From: Embleya hyalina
GTDB taxonomy: Bacteria; Actinomycetota; Actinomycetes; Streptomycetales; Streptomycetaceae
Direction: 5' to 3'
DNA length: 64,000 bases
Assembly: GCF_003967355.1 (NCBI RefSeq)
Contig: NZ_BIFH01000013.1
Coordinates: 740,651-804,650, forward strand
Part shown: positions 37,406 through 48,000 of the stretch, piece after piece
How the letters are laid out: each line of letters begins with the position of its first letter
Numbering within the stretch: position 1 is the first letter of the stretch
The notes under the pieces: generated by a model
Told to the model about the DNA's origin: nothing
Database searches by the model: none
Seen by the model: the letters and a program-made list of their open reading frames with translations, nothing else
Position numbers and translations under genes: made by a program

Positions 37406-38651
37406 TGATCCGCCCTATCTGTTCGTCGGTGAGGGGACCCCGATTGACCCTCGAGCCGTCCAGGATCTTTTTGAGGAGTGACGCGTCGGTGCTGTCGTAG
37501 CCGTGCACGGTCAGCCAGTAGCGGACGTTGTTGGTGCCCGACGCCTGATCGATCAGCACTTCCTGTTCGCGGCCGAGGTAGCCGGCCGGGACGCTGGAGT
37601 ACACGCTGTCCTTGACGAGTGTGTTGCCCTTGAGGTGGGCCTTGAGGATCGCGGAGGCGTGGACACCGGCGCTGGTCTTGAAGACGTCCCGGCCCAGCGC
37701 GGGGTAGTTCTGCGGGATGTCCACGTCGAGCACGTGCGCCGCGTATTCGCCGTACTGTCTGAGCGCCTTCAGGTCGTACGGCCCGTGTCCGTCGAGATGA
37801 CTGTTGATCATGAGCTGGTCCAGAGAGGCGTTCCCCGCGCGCTCGCCGATTCCCAGGATGGTGCCGTGCACCCGGGTGCAGCCCAGGGCCAGCGCCGTCA
37901 GGGAGTTGGCCAGGGCGAGTCCCCGGTCGTTGTGACCGTGCCACTCCAGGTCGACGGGCCGCTGCCGGTCCCGGAAGTACCGAGAGGTCCAGTGGAGCAG
38001 CGCGGCCGTACCCTCCGGGCGGGCCGCTCCGACGGTGTCGCACAGGGTCAGCCGGGTCACTCCGGAATCGATCGCGGCGTCGTATACCTGCCCGAGGACT
38101 TCCGGGGTGCATCGCACCGCGTCCTCCAGAACCAGGACGAAGTCGACCTCGCCGTGCCCGCAGGCCGCGGCCGAATCGACGATGTTGCGCTGGATGCCGG
38201 CGATGCTCCAGTCCTCGACGTACTGCCGGATGGGGCTCACGCCGACGAAGACGTAGGCGTCCACCGCGGTCTCGGCCCGCGCCGCGATCTCGCGGATCGC
38301 GGCGATGTCGGCGGGGTGGGTGCGGCCGGCGTAGCCCGGGACGATCGGGTGTCCGGAAGCGATGATGTGGCGGGCCAGGGCCACGCATTCACCGAGCGTT
38401 TCCGGGTCGGCGCCGGGGAAACCCAGGTCGGCGGAGCGCACCCCGGCGCGCGCCATGTGGTCGACCAGGGCCCTTTTCTGAGCCGGCGAAGGATTTCTGA
38501 TGTGGGGTGCCTGCACCCCATCGCGGAGGGTTTCGTCGAAGAACGTTCCGGAGTACGCCGGAGGGTGCGGGGCGGCGTCGACGACCATGGTGTTCCAGTT
38601 GAACCAGATGTCGGGGCTCGGATATGCGCTCCGGCCGGTCGTGCCGTTCAA
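37389..38651 (-). CDS. Isopropylmalate/homocitrate-synthase-like acyltransferase (DRE-TIM metallolyase)
   Basis: 420 residues. TTG 38651 is the start: AAAGGAGGT lies 5 bases upstream. The DRE-TIM signature is [10 protein letters not shown], the metal ligands are HGHND ([14 protein letters not shown]), and the C-terminal catalytic region follows ([20 protein letters not shown]). There is no LeuA regulatory domain, so it should escape leucine feedback. This family condenses acetyl-CoA with a 2-oxo acid and includes homocitrate synthases, Re-citrate synthases and the phosphonomethylmalate/phosphinomethylmalate synthases. It is first in the chain-extension operon and is transcribed away from NRPS-2. 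No phosphonate gene is present, so an ordinary 2-oxo acid is the simpler substrate. No aminotransferase gene is in the operon. Confidence 0.9.
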   Translation of the reverse strand: MNGTTGRSAYPSPDIWFNWNTMVVDAAPHPPAYSGTFFDETLRDGVQAPHIRNPSPAQKRALVDHMARAGVRSADLGFPGADPETLGECVALARHIIASGHPIVPGYAGRTHPADIAAIREIAARAETAVDAYVFVGVSPIRQYVEDWSIAGIQRNIVDSAAACGHGEVDFVLVLEDAVRCTPEVLGQVYDAAIDSGVTRLTLCDTVGAARPEGTAALLHWTSRYFRDRQRPVDLEWHGHNDRGLALANSLTALALGCTRVHGTILGIGERAGNASLDQLMINSHLDGHGPYDLKALRQYGEYAAHVLDVDIPQNYPALGRDVFKTSAGVHASAILKAHLKGNTLVKDSVYSSVPAGYLGREQEVLIDQASGTNNVRYWLTVHGYDSTDASLLKKILDGSRVNRGPLTDEQIGRIIATAE

Positions 38652-38924
38652 TTCGACCTCCTTTGCGATGGGGCGGGATCTTCGGCGGGACCGGGGTGGA
38701 CACTCGGGAAGCCGGAGTATGCACCGTGACAGGATCCGGGATGCCCCTCGGGGGAATCAATGCTTCGAGACGTACCGGCCATTGCGCCCGCCGAGTACGA
38801 AGTGGACGGACCTCGTCCGCTTTTCCGGATCCGTCCTGTTACCGGGACAGGGCCGGTTGCGTCGAATTCACTTTCTCGCATCATGTTTCCAGGGTCCGAC
38901 AGCCGGTCGGGGGAGCCGAGTTCC

Positions 38925-38954
38925 GGAATACGGGATTCCGAATTCGGGGAATCC
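38925..38954. promoter_or_regulatory. Nested inverted repeats, operator candidate
   Basis: GGAAT-N5-ATTCC (38925-38939) overlaps GGATTCC (38933-38939) paired with GGAATCC (38948-38954). The centre CCGAATTCGG (38938-38947) is itself a perfect palindrome, and TTCCGGAA lies at 38921-38928. Repeated GGAAT half-sites in the divergent promoter region suggest cooperative binding by a dimeric regulator. Confidence 0.5.
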
Positions 38955-39020
38955 GCATGGGCGGAGAGCACGACCGCGGGCAGCCCGTGGCAGGTGGAAC
39001 GACAGTGGAGCGCGCACGTT

Positions 39021-39046
39021 CGTGGTGATCTCGCGATCTCACCACG
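39021..39046 (+). promoter_or_regulatory. Leader hairpin upstream of NRPS-2
   Basis: CGTGGTGA (39021-39028) and TCACCACG (39039-39046) are exact complements around a 10-base centre and are followed by CTCTTTTC. It lies 48 bases before the NRPS-2 start. It could be an operator or a weak attenuator-type terminator in the leader. Confidence 0.45.
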
Positions 39047-39093
39047 CTCTTTTCAGCCTGTTCCGACGCGTTTTTACGAGGGAGCCGAATCCG

Positions 39094-42000
39094 GTGCGTT
39101 CCATTGGCGTTTCACAAGCGCAGGAGAGCCTGTGGCTGGCTCAGAAGATCGCGCCGGATGTGCCGAACATCCCCGGGTCCAGGTGGATCGTCGTGGGCGA
39201 TGTCGACGTGGAACTGCTGCGTGCCGCGCTGCGCGTCGTCTTCCACGAGAACAGCACCGCACGGGTGAACTTCCGGCAGTTCGGGGACGAGTTGCGGCAA
39301 GTGGTCCGCGAGGGCGACACGGACACCTGGACGCCCTCCTTCCACGACGTGAGCGCTGCCGACGACCCCGAATCGGCGGCCCACGCGTGGGCCGACGCCA
39401 TCGAGCGAGAGCCGGTCGACCTGGAACACGACCTCCTGTTCCGGGCCGGGATCGTCCGCGTGTCGGACTCGCGTCACCTGGTGTTCCTCGCCGCCCATCA
39501 CATCGTCGCCGACGGCTACACGTTGACCCGGCTCCTGCCGTTCCGAACGGCGGAGTGCTACCGGGCCCTGAAGCAGGGCGCGCCGATACCGGAGCGCTCC
39601 CACGGCGCACCGGAGCTGATCCGCGAGGAAGACCTACGCCACCGGAACTCTCCGCAGTTCGCCGAGGACGCCGAATTCTGGCGAACGCGTCTGCACGACG
39701 CGCCCGAACCGCTACGGCTGCCGGGCCGGCGCAGCGCCGGCCGCCCCTCGGTGCTGCACCACGAACTGGCCGTGCCGACACGGGAGACGGACGCGTGGTT
39801 CGAGGCCGCCGCGGCCATCGGCCTGCGCATGCCCGCCTTCCTGACCGCCGCGGCCACCGTCTTCTTCCGGCACGTGGGCGGGCGCCGGGACTTCACCTTC
39901 TCCATGATGGCCCTCGGCCGCACCAAGGCCACGAGGGACTTCTACGGTTCCTACTCGACCTCCCTGCCCTTCCGCGTGCACGCCCCGTTGGCCACGCGGT
40001 TCCGAGACTTCGCGCACACGGTCTCCGACGAGCTGTGGCAGGTCGGGCGGCACTCCACGCACCAGGTCTCCGACATCCGTTCGGCGGCCGGGAGCCCCGA
40101 CACGGGGTCGGTCGCCGGCCCCTTCGGCGTCACCCTCAGCATCCTCCCCTTCGTCGCACCGGTGGTCGACTACGCGGGTGCGAGCGCGCACGGGCAACCC
40201 GGTTCCTCCTGGGGCGCCTTCGACGACCTGCACTTCGCCGTCTACTACGACAGCCGCGCCAAGAGCGGCCTGCACATCCGGGTGGACGCCAACAGCACCC
40301 TGTACAGCGCGGACGACGTGCGTCGTTTCGCCGCCGGCCTGGTCGCCTGCATCGGCGGCACGGCACGCCACCCGCAGGCCGCGATCGGCTCGATGGACCT
40401 GCTGGGGCCGGGTGCGCGCGAGCAGGTGCCGGGCATCGCCGACGGCACGGCGGCCGAGCTGCCCGAGGTGACCGTTGCGGAACTGTTGGCAGGCCCGGCG
40501 GCGGCGCATCCGGACGCGGTCGCGGTGCTCTTCGAGGATCGGCGCGTGACCTACGCCGAGCTGGCGGCGCGCTCGGGCCGCCTCGCCCGGGAGCTGACCG
40601 GCCGGGGCATCGGCCCGGAGACCCTGGTGGGGCTGGCGCTGCCACGCTCGATCGACCTGATCGTGGGCATGCTGGCCGTGCTGGAGTCGGGGGCCGCCTA
40701 TCTGCCGATCGATCCCCGGTACCCCGGCACCCGACTGGACCTGATCCTGGCCGACGCGCGGCCCGCGCTCGTGCTCACCGACGCGGACACGGCATCCGTC
40801 CTCCCACGGACCGGCATACCGCGTCTGCTGTTCGGTGACGTCGACTTCACGAGCACGGCCCGGGAGCCGGCTCCCGCGCCGATGCCGGTACGGCCCGCGA
40901 ACGCCGCGTACGTGATGTACACGTCGGGCTCCACCGGCACGCCCAAGGGCGTGACCCTCACCCACCGCGACATCGTCAACGGCGTGCTGCGCCTGCGGGA
41001 CGAGGTCGGTATCGACGCGGGCACCCGTACCCTCGCCGGAACCTCGATCAACTTCGACGTCTCCGTCTTCGAGGTGATCACCACCCTGGCCGCGGGGGGC
41101 ACGGTCGAGGTCGTCCCGGACGTGCCGACCATCGCCGAACGCGGTGGTTGGCGAGGGGGTGTGATCAGCACCGTCCCGTCCGTCCTGACCGCACTGCTGG
41201 ACCGGTGCGGCGACGCGCTGCGGGCCGACGTCGTCGTGCTGGCGGGCGAGGCGCTGCCCGCCGCACTCGTACGGCGCACACGCGAGGCCATTCCCGGCGC
41301 CCGCGTGGTCAACGCGTACGGCCAGACCGAGTCCTTCTACGCCACCACCCACACCGTCGGCGAGGACCGGCCCGGAGCGGTGACCGCTCCGATCGGTGTG
41401 CCGCTGGGCAACATGCGCGCCTACGTGCTCGGCCCGGGTCTGGCGCCCGTACCGCCGGGCATGCCGGGCGAGTTGTACGTGGGCGGCCACGTCGCGCGCG
41501 GATACCGTGACCGCCCCGGCCCGACCGCCGAGCGCTTCGTGGCCGATCCCTACGGGCCGCCCGGTGCGCGCATGTACCGTACCGGCGACCTCGCCCGCCA
41601 AAACGCCGACGGGCACCTGGAATACCTCGGCCGCACCGACGCCCAGGTCAAGATCCGCGGCATCCGGGTCGAGCCCGGCGAGATCGAGGCCGTGCTGACC
41701 GCACACCCGGGCGTTGCGCAGGCCGTGGTCGTCGTCGGCGCCAACCGTTCCGGAGAGCGGCAGTTGGTGGGGTACGCGGTGCCCGTCGGCGCCGGCCCCT
41801 CCGGTCTCGGCGCCGCGGGCGGCCTCGGCGAACCGCTCCTCGACCTGGAGGGGACCGTGTCGCCGCGAGAACTGCGCCGATTCGCGGCCGCCAGGCTGCC
41901 CGAGTTCATGGTGCCGTCGGTGTTCGCGTTGGTCGACCGGCTCCCGCTGACCCCGAACGGCAAGCTGGACCGCAAGGCCCTGCCCGAACCGGAGGTCACC

Positions 42001-45000
42001 GTCGGTGCCTACCGCGCCCCGGGCACTCCCGTCGAGGAGGTGCTGGCCGGGGTGTACGCGGAGGTACTGGGTCTGGAACGGGTCGGCGTCGAAGACGACT
42101 TCTTCGCCGTCGGCGGCGACAGCATCCGCTCGATCCAGGTCGTCTCGCGAGCCAAGGCACAGGGCGTCGAGATCACACCCCGGCAGATTTTCGAATACCG
42201 CACCGTGGCCGAACTCGCCGAGGTGGCCGGCGACGCGCGCCACACGCCGGTGCTCGCCGAGTTGCCCGGGGGCGGCGTGGGCTTCACGCCACTGCTCCCG
42301 GCGGCCCACCACGTGCTGCGCGCGGGCGGCGGCCACGGCCGGCTCGCCGCGACGACGACCGTCGATCTGCCCCTCGGGATCGACGAGGCCGGTCTGGTCG
42401 CGACGCTGGCCGCGGTCGTCGACCGGCACGACATCCTGCGCTCGACCCTGGTGAACGGCGACGAGGCGACGGGGCTCGACGTGGCCCCGCCCGGGGCCGT
42501 CGATGTGGCGGGGCGCATCCGCCGTGTCCCCGTCGACGGCGATCGGGGCCGGGATCGGTCCGACCGGGCGCGCGAGGAACCGGACGACGCGGCCGACCGA
42601 CTGGCCCCGGAAGCCGGGGTGATGGCCCGGTTCGTGTGGTTCGACGCGGGCCCGCGAACCGCGGGTCGCCTGAGCATCGTCCTGCACCACCTCGTCGTCG
42701 ACGACGTCTCCTGGCGCATCCTGCTCGCGGACCTGGCCGCCGCCTGGCGGCAGGTCCGCGACGGCCGCGCCCCGTGCCTCGCCGAGGTCGCCACGTCGGT
42801 ACGCCGCTGGGCGCACGCCCTCACCGAGGAGGCGGCTTCGCCCCGGCGCACCGGCGAACTCGCCCTGTGGCGACGCGTGGTCACCGGACCCGACCCCGAC
42901 CTGGGCCCGCGCCCCTTCGACCCGGCCGTCGACGTGACGTCCACGGTCGGGTACGTACACCTGGAACTGCCCGCGCCCTGTACGCGGACCCTGCTGACCA
43001 CCGTGCCCACCGCGTTCCGCGGCGGTGTCGACGTCGGTCTGCTCACCGCACTCGCACTGGCGGTGGCCCGGTGGCGCGAGCGTCGCGGCATCGCCGAGAC
43101 CTCGCTCCTGCTGCGGGTCGAGAGCCACGGGCGGGAGGAGACGACCGTGCCGGGCGCCGATCTGTCCCGTACCGTGGGCCGGCTCACCGGCGTCTTCCCC
43201 GTCCGCCTCGACGTGCACGGGATCGACCTGGACGAAGCGCTCGAGGGCGGGTCGGCCGCCGGCGCCGCCGTCAAGGCCGTCAAGGAACAACTCGCGGGCA
43301 TCCCGGACAACGGCATCGGATACGGGCTGCTGCGCCACCTCAACGCCGAGACCGGCGAAGCCCTGCGCCGGTACTCCACCGGGCAGATCGCCTTCACCTA
43401 CGCGGGCCGGTCCGCGGCGGCCGGGAGCACGTCCGACGACCTCGACGGCCTCGGCTTCACGCCGAGCGCGGGCACCACGGGCCCGATCCCCGAGCCCGAT
43501 CCGGACATGCCCGCACCCGCGTCGCTGGACATCGACGTCCACGTCGACGAATCGGCCCAGGGTCCGTGCCTGAAGGCCAGGATCGGCTTCCCCGAGTCCC
43601 TGCTGTCCCGCCGTGACGTACAGGACCTGACGGACCTGTGGCGCACGGCGCTGGAGGCGCTCGCCGACCACGGCAGCCGCCCCGACGCCGGCGGGCCGAC
43701 CCCGTCCGACACCGCCCTCGTGGACATCGACCAGGCCGAACTGGACCTGTGGCAGGCGCGGTACGGAAGGCTGATCGACGTCTGGCCGTTGACCCCGATG
43801 CAGTCCGGTCTGCTGTTCCACACCATGTTCACCGGTGCCGGGTCCTTCGACGCGTACCACATGCAGCTCACCTTCCACCTGTCCGGCGAGGTGGAGCCGG
43901 AGCGCATGCGCGCGGCCGGGCAGGCCCTGCTCGACCGGCATCCCAACCTCGGCGCGGCCTACCCCGCGAACAGGTCGGGCGAGTGGCGCCAAGTGGTGCC
44001 GGAGCGGGTGGAACTGCCCTGGTGCCACCTGGACTTGAGCACGCTCGACGCGCCGCACCGGGACGCGGAACTGAAGCGCTTCCTGGCCGCCGACCACAGC
44101 GCGTACTTCGATCCGGCGACGCCGCCACTGCTGCGGCTCTCCCTGGTCGAACTGGCGGCGGACCGCTGGGAACTGGTCCTGGCGGCCCATCACATACTGT
44201 TCGACGGCTGGTCCGTGCCGCTCCTGATGAAGGAGTTGGCACGTCTGTACGCGGCGGCCGGCGACGGCACGGCGCTGCCCGCGGTGCGTGGCTACCGCGA
44301 CTTCCTGTCCTGGTTCGCGCGGCAGGATCGGCAGGCGGCGGCCGACGCCTGGGCCCGGGAACTGGCCGGGATCGAGGAGCCGACCCTGCTGGTCCCCGAC
44401 GCGCCCGGAGACGGGCACGGCACGGGGATCGAGCTGATCGAGGTACCCCTGTCGGCGCAGGCGGCGCGGGACGCGGCCCGGACCGCGGCCGAACTGGGAG
44501 TCACGTCCAGCACCCTGCTCCAGGGTGCCTGGGCGGTGCTCCTGGCCGGGCTGACCGGGCGTCAGGACGTGGTCTTCGGCACCACCGTCTCCGGACGGCC
44601 GCCCGAACTCCCCGAGGTCGACGCGATGGTGGGCCTGTTCATCAACTCGCTTCCGGTGCGCGTCGACTGCGCCCCCGGCCGGACGCCGCGCGAGATCCTG
44701 ACCGGACTGCACCGCCGACAGGGCATCCTGCAGGACCACCAGCATCACGGCCTCCTCGACATCCAACAGGACCTCGGCCTGAGCACCCTGTTCGACACGA
44801 TGGTGGTCCTGGAGTCGTACCCCGTCGACGGCGCGGCCCTCGGCGAGGCGACATCGGCCGCCGGAATCCGGATCACCGGCCTAAGCCCGCTCACCGGTGT
44901 GCACTACCCGATGGCGGTCGTCGCCCTCGCCGAACCGCACCTGAAGGTGGCCGTCCAGTACCAGACCCACCTCTTCGACCGCGAGCGCGCGAGCGGGATC

Positions 45001-48000
45001 GCCGCCGCGTACGCGAGGATCCTGCGCCGTCTCACCCAGGACCCCGACACACCGGTCGGCGCGATCGACATCGTCACCGGCGCCGTCCGCGACCGGCTCC
45101 TGACCGAAGGGAACGACACCGCGACGGCACTGCCGGAGAGCACCCTCGGCGAACTGTTCACCGCGCGGGCCGCCGAGGCCCCCGACGCCGTCGCCGTCGT
45201 CGACGGCGAACGGCAGCTCACCTACGCCGAGTTGGAGACCCGCTCCAACCGGCTCGCCCGGGTCCTCGCCGCACGAGGCGTGGGCCCGGACACGCCGGTC
45301 GGGCTCGCGCTGCCGCGTTCGGCCGACCTGATCGTCGCCACGCTCGCGATCCTCAAGGCCGGGGGCGCCTATGTACCCCTCGACCCGGACTACCCGGCCG
45401 AACGACTCACGTTCATGCTGCGCGACGCCGCCCCCGCCATGATCCTCACCGACACCCGGCTCGCCGCGGAACTCCCGCCGGACATCCGCCCGTTCCTGAT
45501 CATCGACGAGCCCGCCGTCCGACAGGAGATCGCGCGGTCCGCCGATCGCGCCCCGCGACGACGGCACCATCCCGACCAACTGGCGTACGTCATGTACACA
45601 TCCGGCTCCACCGGCACCCCGAAAGGCGTCGCCGTCACACACCGCGCCGTGGCGAGCCTCGCCCTGGACCGCCGCTTCGCGAACGGCCCGCACGAGCGGA
45701 TCCTGATGCACTGCGCACAGGCCTTCGACGCCTCCACCTACGAGCTGTGGACCCCGCTGCTGCGCGCCGGCACCCTCGTCCTCGCCCCGCCCGGTCCCCT
45801 GGACACCACCACACTCGCCGATCTCGTCGCCGCCCGGGGGGTGACGCTCGCGTGCTTCACGGCGGGACTGTTCAAGGTGGTGGCCGAGAGCGCGCCGGAG
45901 AGCTTCGCGGGCCTGCGCGAGATCCTGGTCGGCGGCGACGTGCTGTCCCCGACCGCCGTGGCCCGGGTCGCCGCCGCCTGCCCCGACACCGCGATCTTCA
46001 ACGCGTACGGACCCACCGAGACCACCAGCTTCTCCGTCTACCACCCCGTTCCCGCCACCGCTGATGTACCCCACACGCTGCCCATCGGCCGGCCGAGGGG
46101 CAACACCCGCGCCTACGTCCTGGACTCGGCCCTGCGACCCGTGCCGCACTCGGTCCCCGGCGAGCTGTATCTCGCGGGCACCGGCCTGGCCCGCGGCTAC
46201 CTCGGGCGCCCCGCCCGGACCGCCCGGTCCTTCGTGGCCTGCCCGTTCGGGCCCGCGGGGGAGCGCATGTACCGCACCGGCGACATCGTCGTGCGTACCC
46301 CCGACGGGCGGCTCGAGTTCCGTGGCCGCGCCGACTCGCAGGTGAAGATCAACGGCTTCCGCGTCGAACCGGGGGAGGTCGAGGCCGCCCTGAGCGCCCA
46401 CCCCGGCGTCGCCCAGTCCGCCGTGACGATCGTCGCGGACCGCACCGGCGAGCGACGCCTGGTCGGCTACGTGGTGCCCGGCGCCGACCTTCCCCCCGCC
46501 GTCGACGAGGCACAGCGGATCGAGGGCTGGGAGCAGATCTACGACCGGGTCTACGCCGAGCCGCGTGCCCCCTGGGGGGAGGACTTCTCGGGCTGGGAGT
46601 CCAGCTACACGGGCCGGCCGATCCCGGCGGCCGACATGCGGGAGTGGCGGGCCGCGACGGTGGACCTGATCACCGCGGGCGAGCCGCGCCGGGTGCTCGA
46701 ACTCGGCGTGGGCTCCGGCCTGTTGATGTCGGCGATCGTCGCACGGGTCGACGAGTACTGGGGCACCGACCTGTCCGTCGAGGCCATCGAACGGCTCGCC
46801 GGCGAGGTCGAGCGGGCCGGGTACGCCGATCGGTGCACGCTGCGCCGGCAGCCGGCCGACGATGCGAGCGGCCTGCCGCACGGCCGCTTCGACGTCGTCG
46901 TACTCAACTCCGTCGCGCAGTACTTCCCCGACGCCGACTACCTGGACCGGGTGCTCGCCCGGGCACTGCCGCTGCTCGCGCCCGGCGGACGGCTGCTCGT
47001 CGGCGACGTGCGCAACGCGGCCACGCTGTGGCTGTTCCGCGCCGGAACGCAGCGCGCCCGGCGTCCGGACGACTCCCCGGCGGCGGCCCGCACCGCGGTC
47101 CGGCGCGCCATCCTCCTGGAACCGGAACTGGCCCTGGACCCCGAGTGGTTCACGCGTTGGGCCCGGCGGCACGGCGTCGCGAGCGTGGACGTCGCGCTCA
47201 AGCCCGGCCGAATCCACAACGAACTCACCCGGCACCGCTACGACGTCGTGCTGCGCCCGGATCCGGTCGCCGGCGCCCTCACCCTCGGCGACGCTCGGCG
47301 TGTGCCGTGGGGCCCGGAGGCAGCGGGTCCGGACGACCTGGACCGGCTGTGGCGCACCCGCGACGGCGAGGGCGCGCTGGTCGTCACGGGCATCCCCAAC
47401 GCCCGGCTCGGCGCGGAGGCGGCACTCGCGGCGGAGCCGGCGCCGACCGGTCCCGCGACCGGGAGCCCGACCCGCCCCGCCGCCGGGCACACCGACGCCG
47501 TCGGCGCGGCCCTGGACCCGCACGACCTGCTCGTCTGGGCGGCCGAACGCACCCTGACCGCCCGGCTCACCTGGTCGGCGACAGGAGCCGAACGCTTCGA
47601 CGCCGTGCTCCTCCCACGCGGCCACCGGCCCATCGCCCTGTGCCCCGCGACCACCGCACGCCCCGATCGGGACCTGGCCACCGACCCGTCCACCGCGTCC
47701 CGCATCGACGTGCTCGTCGGCTCGCTCCGCGGCGGGCTCGGCGAGCGACTGCCCGCCCACCTGGTCCCCGCCGCCGTCATCGCCGTCGCCGCACTGCCCC
47801 TGACACCCCACGGAAAGCTGGACCGGCGAGCCCTGCCCGTCCCCGACTTCGCGCCGACAGCCACCGGGCGGGCCCCGCGCACCCCGCTGGAGGAGTTGTT
47901 GTGCGGGCTGTTCGCCGAGGTGCTGGGCCTGGACCGGGTCGGTATCGACGACGACTTCTTCGACCTGGGCGGCCACTCCCTGCTGGCGACCCGTCTGGCC

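Larger units (their letters stand above)
38652..39093. promoter_or_regulatory. 442-base divergent control region between the chain-extension operon and NRPS-2
   Basis: No credible gene lies here, although the NRPS-2 frame stays open through it. It carries the strong ribosome binding site of the synthase at its left end and a group of GGAAT/ATTCC inverted repeats at 38925-38954. An 8-base hairpin lies at 39021-39046, and GAGGGAG (39078-39084) lies before the NRPS-2 GTG. The DNA is noticeably less GC-rich than the flanking genes. Shared control of both units is likely. Confidence 0.6.

Noticed and set aside
34374-38651. Reading the three-gene operon as ordinary leucine biosynthesis (leuA-leuCD-leuB)
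   Set aside because: The synthase lacks the leucine regulatory domain, the isomerase is a reversed single-chain fusion, and the genes sit between a regulator and an NRPS; primary-metabolism copies are not arranged this way.
34374-38651. Phosphonate pathway (FrbA-C or phosphinothricin type)
   Set aside because: The enzyme types match, but no phosphoenolpyruvate mutase or other phosphonate gene is visible in the window; kept only as a family comparison.
38500-39093. N-terminal extension of NRPS-2 from ATG 38500
   Set aside because: The 198 extra residues have no NRPS character and overlap the divergent synthase gene; GTG 39094 has a good ribosome binding site and begins directly at the C domain.
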